A stretch of 64,000 nt of DNA, taken from Anaeramoeba flamelloides. Taxonomy: Eukaryota; Metamonada; Anaeramoebidae. Of the stretch, positions 58,610 through 64,000 are shown piece after piece. The translations under genes and the position numbers were made by a program. The first letter of the stretch is position 1. Each line of letters begins with the position of its first letter. The stretch covers positions 9,205,001 through 9,269,000 of the forward strand of contig JANTQA010000015.1 of assembly GCA_027625915.1 (NCBI GenBank). Direction: 5' to 3'. A model generated the notes under the pieces. The model was not told the origin of the DNA. It saw only the letters and a program-made list of their open reading frames with translations, and searched no databases.

Positions 58610-58965
58610 GAGAGCAAAACAAAAAAAAAATAAATTGGTAAATTTGTTTAAATTCTATTAGGGATATTGATCAATCAAATGATTAGATCCTATCAATTAA
58701 TTTTATTTGAGGTTTCCTCTTTAACCAGAAATCAACTTTATCATAATATCAATTGTTTGAAAAAAAAAAAAAAAAAATAGATCTAACAAAGCAAGTTGCC
58801 TAATTCAAAAAGGTAATGAAAACAAAAAATCTTAAAGATGAAAAAATGATTTTCATATTTTGCAAAAATCAAAATTATTTCCAAATTGAACGAAATTGTA
58901 TTTCTGTTATTCTTTAAACAGTGTTAAATGTACCCAAACTTTTGGAATTTGTTTATATTTAATTG
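58610..58965. mobile_element. Inverted-repeat element remnant, family F copy 2
   Basis: The interior TAAATTGGTAAATTTGTT, AGATCTAACAAAGCA and GGTAATGAAAACAAAAAA, and the right end CCCAAACTTTTGGAATTTG followed by TTTATAT, match 5300-5650 in the same order. The left end is not clear. Confidence 0.4.
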
Positions 58966-59962
58966 GTTGACTAAATATTAACAAAATAGAGATTTAGATA
59001 AAATTCAAATGAATTTCGTTATAACCTCTCTTTAAAAGGATGGAATTTATTCTTGAAAAAAAAAAGAAAATTTTAAAATTCATTTTTTGATTCTCTTTTT
59101 TTTTTATTAATTTTTCTTGCAAATTTCAATTTTCAATAATAGTAAAATCAAAATTGTTCATTTATTTTTTTTTTTCAGTATTTTTTGAGAGGTTAGAACT
59201 TGAGATCTCCAAAATTTTTTTTTAATAAACTCTCACATTATTCTATTTGAGTCGATAATACAGTGACTATAATTCCATCACTTCATTTTATTTAAGAAGG
59301 AAGATTTTTATAAGAATTTCAAGTAAATTAAAAATCGTTTTTTTTTTAGATATTTCTCCACTATTTTCATGTTTAGAAAAAAGAATCAAAATAGATGATA
59401 AAGAATTCAACCAAAGGACTTCAATAAATTTACTTCATTAAATTTCTAGTATTAATCAAAAGAATAGAATAAAATAATTTTTTCGAAGATTTTGATGTTT
59501 TCTTGAAATTGTAATTATGAATTTTCTTTTTTTTATTTTTTTTTTGTGTGTGCGTGGTAAAGAAGAGAGCTTTAAATGTAAACAAGTCTGCTTGATAGAC
59601 GACACCTAAATAATTGTGCTAATTTTTCAAAAAAAAATCGAAATCACTTTACTCATTGTTTGCTCCTTTTTAACTTTCTGGTGTTAATTTTGATTTTTAC
59701 ACTTTTTTACAGGCTCTGTCTATGGTTAAAAGAGTTCGTTCAATCTATTCAAAATAAAAAATTAAAATAACGAAAAAATTGCATAACTAAAGAAATTTGT
59801 AATGCTTTAAATTTTAATATTTATTCCCTGTCTTATTTTTGGTTATTTTAAACATTTCACCTGATTTTTTTTTTTTGATATAATTTGGATAAAAGAACAA
59901 AAATAAAATTAAAGGTAAAGTGGATAATAAACAAGTCAAGAGGTTGAGAAAAATTCAAAATT

Positions 59963-61015
59963 TTAACGATATCTTCTTAAGGAAAGAGTGTTTCTTCTTT
60001 TCCAATCGCCTCTTCTTGAAGGCCTTAATTTCTTTACGTTTCTGTTTTTATATCGAAGTCCTCTATATTTTCTACCTGACGATGTCAATCCTCTGGCTTC
60101 TCTGTGTTTCATTGTTGGTCTTGTGATCCAGTTGATTCTTGGGTCCTTTTGGATGGTAATATGGTTAGGATCAACTAGGATAACTTCATAATATCGATAA
60201 GTTCCACATTCATTGATCCAATAACTGTTTAGCACCCTTAAGTTTCCACACACTTTTCCAACTCGATATTCTGCAATTGATCTGTTTTACAAATTATTAA
60301 AATTCGTAACACAAAATTGTTTGTTGGTTTGTTGTTAAATTATTTTTATTCAAAATGTTTAAAAAAAAAAAGAGCCAATCAGGATTAGTCATTTGAAATT
60401 CGTGGGGTGTTTCAAAAAGTGGGTTTTTTTTGTTGGAATTTTTTTAATTTGAATCGAAATGGCGAGTTTTCATAAAAAAATTGAAAAACAAAAAAGAACT
60501 TTTTTTTTTTTTTTTTTTTTTTCAAGATTCAAAGAAAAAGAAACAGAAATTTAAAAAGAAAAAAGAAATTGAAATTATTACTTGAAGTTTTTTTTGATGT
60601 TTCATTTTTCTAACACCATGATTTGTTGGCTTTCCCATGATTCTTCCTTTTTTAACATGTCTTTTTCTTCCTCCTCTTCTTACTCTGACTCGATAAATTA
60701 CATAGCCTTGTTTTGCTTTATAGCCAAGCATTCTGGCTTTTTCTGGTCTTGATGGTCTTGATGCTCTGTGGATGGCTGGTAATTGCCTTAATTGCCATGC
60801 CCTTTTATTGGAGAATATTTAAAAAACAGTCAGATTGTTATTACAAAAAGTAATCATTTTTTTGAGTTTTTTGGCTTGGGTTTTTTTTTTAAAAGAAAAG
60901 AAGATAATTAAAAGAAAAAAAAAGTGAATTTAAATTACCTAACACGAAGAAGATATCTCACAACATCGCTTTGCTTTTTTCTGTATAATTCTTGAACGTA
61001 CTTGTAAGCACCCAT
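59963..61015 (-). CDS. RPL15: 60S ribosomal protein eL15
   Basis: eL15 is a conserved structural protein of the large ribosomal subunit, bound to 25S/28S rRNA. Exons: 60939-61015, 60582-60801 and 59963-60280 or 60281. Exon 1 reads [20 protein letters not shown] then YLLRVR. Exon 2 has [40 protein letters not shown] and GKPTNHGV. Exon 3 has [43 protein letters not shown] and ends [11 protein letters not shown]. The predicted 204 residues equal the usual length. Oddity: with canonical GT-AG sites, exons 2 and 3 join one base out of frame, because an extra A lies between the CAG acceptor and the TCA codon. A shifted splice site or a one-base error would explain it. It is conserved enough that the gene is almost certainly functional. 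Confidence 0.95.
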
Positions 61016-62940
61016 TAAGAAATAGAAATAGGAAAAATAAAAAAAAATGATATTATTTTGTTTAAGGACACTACCAAAATCGCGGTCTCTGTGGAATTAC
61101 ATTTCACCAATTAAACTCCATTCAGCTTTTATCTATTGCAATTATTTTAGAAAAAATATTTTTAAAACCATTCAGCCAATTTCCTTCAATTTAAAAAAAA
61201 ATACCAATTAAAGTCCATATTCAAAAAAATTATGACAAAGGATAAAACTCGAAAGCATTTTAATCATTTTTTGAAACTTTATTCCATTCTAAATTTCTAG
61301 TGGGATGAAATTAATTGTATTGGTTTTAATTAAACATCAACCAATTTGTTATTTCAGAAGAAAATGAAGAAGATAAAAAAAATAAAAAACAAAAGGAATA
61401 TGAGAATGGTACTTTTAGATCTAAAAATATTCTAATGTGCCTCAAACATTTTCTGTACAGCGTTCCCTTGGCCTTTCAAAATTCAAAAAGGTTTTTAAAA
61501 ATGTTTCTCAAAAAAAGTTTCATCAATTCAAGCCTTCTAACAAAAAAAAATTTATTGATCCTGGGTGACTTTCCAAATATTGGCCAAAATAATTTCCCAT
61601 GGTACACAGACTTTGCTTTCAAATATGTTTCCCCAAAATTTTACCAAAAAGCTATTCATAGAATTTACCGAAACAAAAACTTTGTCATCGATCCTCAAGC
61701 TATCCCAACGTTTAGTAAAATATTTTTTTGAGAAGATTATTCCTTCCAAATATTTTCCCAACCTATTGAATAAGAAAAATTCTTGAACGAATCTTAAACT
61801 GTTCGTATCAAGCTCTCTTCCAAATAAATCAAAATTATTACCAACGCCAAGAAAAAAAAAAATTTGTTTCAAATTAGATCGAAAGAAGAAAAAAGAAAAG
61901 AAAACAAAACAAATTTTCAGTAAAAAAATTTTTTTGTCAATGATGTTCTCTTCTCAAATTATAAACCAAAACCCAACAACAAAGGATAACAACCAATCTT
62001 AAACAAAATCCAAAAACCTAAAAAAATACCCAAATTATTCATTTTTTAATATTTTACTTTTAATTTCTCATCACGTTGTGTTTGCCTTAGATGGACAAAG
62101 AATATTGTTCACCCTGGAGCTTATTACAAATTCCAAATGAGAACACAAACAAGAAGACAACATTTTGGAGGGTGCTTTATTTTAAAAAAAATTGAAACGA
62201 ACAAAATCACCTACAAGATCTCAAAGATGAAGATTAAGATGAAAAGTTTTTGATCAATTCAAAAAGTTGGTTCGTGTGTTGACAAATAAAGCCACAATTT
62301 TGGGTCAGCCAACGTAATCTTTCTTTCCTCAAATTATTTTTTTTTATTTTTTTTTCTTATTTAAATCTTTTCCTTTTTTTATTTTTTTTGTAAATCCAGA
62401 AATACTTACTTTAAGCACTACGTTTGTAATTCAACAAAAAGTCGATTTTTTCCAACTTTCTTTTTCATTTTTTAATATCACAGAAATCACAGAAAAGATG
62501 CTGAAAAAAGAGGAAAAATATTTTTTTATCCTTATTGAATCTCACAGAATAAAATTTTGTGAGATTGGACAGCCACCAAACCTTGATAAAAACACTTAGA
62601 ATACTTTGAATTCCAATTTAAAACATTGTCGTTAAAAGACTAATAAATCTTATTCATTTTATTTTTCATAGGTAACAGAGTAATTATTTAGACAAGGATA
62701 CAATTAAACCCGATACACAACTTTATTTATCAACTTTAGAGAACACGATAATGAAAAAAATTTTTAAAAAAAAAAAAATTAAATATTTGCTAATTTTACA
62801 CTTTTTAATAACTTCAATTAGAATAAAAACTATTCGTTAATAAAGGATCTTTGATCAAAAAATATTTTAAAGATATTTTACTATTTTAGTTTGAAAAATC
62901 CAATTTTCTAGGTTCTATTAAGATTTTTTTTAATTTAATA
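61016..62940. other. Right-hand region with coding-like pieces
   Basis: 61435-61870 is less A/T-rich than its surroundings and open on both strands. The minus-strand frame 61552-61872 (106 codons, no ATG) reads naturally (RELDTNSLRFVQEFFLFNRL, SVNSMNSFLVKFWGNIFESK), as does a plus-strand frame at 61435-61731. I cannot decide which, if either, is real. A third plus-strand reading, between a CTGTACAG acceptor near 61459 and GTGACT near 61565, gives RSLGLSKFKKVFKNVSQKKF then FIDPG. The small exon at 62091 is listed separately. 62254-62940 is A/T-rich with nothing seen. Confidence 0.35.
62091..62253 (+). CDS. 3' exon of unknown gene, weakly bL19-like
   Basis: After a strong TTGCCTTAG acceptor, a 53-codon frame runs to TGA: WTKNIVHPGAYYKFQMRTQT, RRQHFGGCFILKKIETNKIT, YKISKMKIKMKSF. 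The order PG, alternating hydrophobic strand, RRQ-F-G, then ILKK and ITYKIS resembles the beta-barrel of bacterial/organellar ribosomal protein bL19 (PGD..V....R.Q.FEG.VI..., FTVRKIS). It ends earlier than bL19 does. Upstream exons were not found with confidence, though a stretch near 61459-61565 ending FIDPG could belong. The product is thus uncertain. If bL19-like, it would be a nuclear-encoded organellar ribosomal protein. Confidence 0.35.
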
Positions 62941-63137
62941 CAGTCAGTTTCACTTTTAAGGCACAAACTTTCAACGAAATTTAAGGCAAACTAAAAATCT
63001 CAAATTAAAGCACAAAATTCAAATTCTAGTAAAAATAAATTGTAAAAAAAAAAATTCCAAATTTTGTGCCTGAATTTGAGATTTTTTTGTGCCTTAAATT
63101 TCCTTGAAAGTTTGTGACTTAAAAGTGAAACTGACTG
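62941..63137. mobile_element. TA-flanked hairpin MITE, family A copy 2
   Basis: 197 bp, flanked by TA at both sides. The tips are CAGTCAGTTTCACTTTTAAG and the inverse AAAAGTGAAACTGACTG. Inner arms repeat AAGGCACAAACTTTCAACG and AAATCTCAAATTAA in inverse order on the right. A 60-codon minus-strand frame across it is an accident of the palindrome. It is non-autonomous. Confidence 0.85.
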
Positions 63138-63442
63138 TAGTAAAAAAATTGAAAACTTTTTTGATTCTAGATAAGTAGCCATTTTATCATATTTTAAAGT
63201 ATTTTAAATCTGATAAATATCTTTCAAATAGGGAATCAATTATTCAGACTATTAAAGAATTATTTATTTACATATTTTGAAAACAATATTTTTTCTTTGA
63301 TTTTTCGTTAGGTTTTTTTTCTTTTTTTAATAAACGGAAAATTTAAGAAATTTTCGGTTTATTTCAAAAAATAAAAAAAAAAACCTAGTACATCTATTCA
63401 ATATTTATCATCAGTTATTTTTTTTTTTTTTGGTTTTTTTAG

Positions 63443-63887
63443 ATGATAAGAGTGTTTTCAAAACTATTAGTTATAATCTCTTCAAAAAATATCCTAAAGT
63501 TGAGTTTAACGAAAATTCATTGTCACACCCATTTAAAAATTTTTACCCGAAAATAGACGTTTTTTCTAGACTAGAGACTTTTAAAAATCGTAGTACTATT
63601 AACAACAATACAGTCAGTTTCACTTTTAAGGCACAAACTTTCAACGAAATTTAAGGTACAAAAAAATCTCAAATTAAGGTACAAAATTTGGAATTTTTTT
63701 TTTACAATTTATTTTACTAGAATTTGAATTTTGTGCCTTAATTTGAGATTTTTTTTGTGTCTTAAATTACGTTGAAAGTTTGTGCCTTAAAAGTGAAACT
63801 TACTGTAAATACAACACTGTCAAGATTTTTAAGAACTGGAATATCGATTATAAACTATTTTTCAGTCAAAGGGGCCCAATTGTAAAG
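63443..63887 (+). pseudogene. Coding-like exon split by a MITE
   Basis: After a TTTTTTTAG acceptor-like site, the frame reads DDKSVFKTISYNLFKKYPKV, EFNENSLSHPFKNFYPKIDV and FSRLETFKNRSTINNN up to 63610, where the family A MITE begins at its TA. Taking the element and one TA away, the frame continues without a stop as KYNTVKIFKNWNIDYKLFFS then QRGPIVK, up to GTATAATA (possible donor) at 63888 or TAA at 63891. The family is not recognised. As it stands, translation enters the MITE and stops. Unless the element is spliced out or excised, this copy is broken. Confidence 0.45.
63611..63805. mobile_element. TA-flanked hairpin MITE, family A copy 3
   Basis: 195 bp between TA dinucleotides, tips CAGTCAGTTTCACTTTTAAG and AAAAGTGAAACTTACTG. 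It is nearly identical to copy 2 only 470 bp away, and in the same orientation of its asymmetric centre (poly-T then ACAATTTATTTTACTAGAAT). It sits inside a coding-like frame. Confidence 0.85.
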
Positions 63888-64000
63888 GTATAATACATTT
63901 GTTTAAAGAGTTTGCATGGATATTAGAAGAAAATTTTTATTTTGGAATTTTTTTCAAAATTGAAATCATTTTATCACATTTCTACACATTTTTGTTTTTT

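Larger units (their letters stand above)
56944..59962. other. Intergenic between eIF5 and eL15
   Basis: No gene recognised in 3 kb. It holds family G copy 2 (57340-57790) and family F copy 2 (about 58610-58965). The remainder is A/T-rich. Confidence 0.5.

Noticed and set aside
63430-63654. 74-codon frame running into the family A MITE as a native gene end
   Set aside because: The last 15 codons are MITE sequence found also at 62941; the frame continues beyond the element instead.
1-64000. tRNA, rRNA, CRISPR, virus-like or LTR elements
   Set aside because: No cloverleaf, rRNA signature, spaced direct repeats, reverse transcriptase, capsid or LTR pair was recognised on reading both strands by eye.

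Overview
The window is nuclear DNA from a very AT-rich protist. Its genes have GT-AG introns with T-rich tracts before the acceptor, their proteins carry long runs of K/E, N/E, N/Q or Y/D/E, and their products are purely eukaryotic: importin-alpha, Ded1/DDX3, Has1/DDX18, eIF5, eL15, a bZIP factor and a calponin-homology protein. Style and composition fit an amoeboid or other deep-branching protist. Anaeramoeba is my best guess, but nothing here proves it. No organellar, bacterial, CRISPR, rRNA, tRNA or virus-like content was recognised.

Layout. 1-2.3 kb holds only coding-like shards. 2.5-3.9 kb (+) is the 3' part of an importin-alpha gene with a 25-nt exon. 6.2-8.0 kb (-) is an unrecognised 599-residue protein. 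8-13.9 kb is gene-poor and holds inverted-repeat elements. 13.9-18.3 kb (+) and 36.3-41.3 kb (-) are the two arms of a large, recent inverted duplication, each carrying a DDX3/Ded1-type helicase gene. Between the arms lie a Has1/DDX18 helicase (22.3-24.5 kb, +) and a 965-residue CH-domain protein with a huge K/E linker (27.8-30.7 kb, -). 42.9-44.0 kb (-) is a bZIP factor. 50.2-56.9 kb (+) is eIF5, spread over three exons by introns of about 2.0 and 3.6 kb. 60.0-61.0 kb (-) is ribosomal protein eL15 in three exons. The right end has a small bL19-like exon and an exon-like frame split by a transposable element.

The gene set leans to RNA and translation: two DEAD-box helicases (initiation, 60S assembly), start-codon selection (eIF5), a 60S protein (eL15) and nuclear import. 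The genes lie on both strands far apart, so there are no operons.

The most informative structures are as follows. (1) Each helicase copy carries a different single-base homopolymer change that breaks its frame, and an RGG-rich stretch is present in only one copy. (2) Several families of short non-autonomous inverted-repeat transposons occur. Two have TA target duplications and CAGTC/CAGCC-type ends. One family member sits in an intron of only one helicase copy, and another splits a coding-like frame that becomes continuous when the element and one TA are removed. (3) The helicase is preceded by an open frame that looks like a small PH-like domain. Intergenic DNA is otherwise low-complexity A/T with no further recognisable genes.
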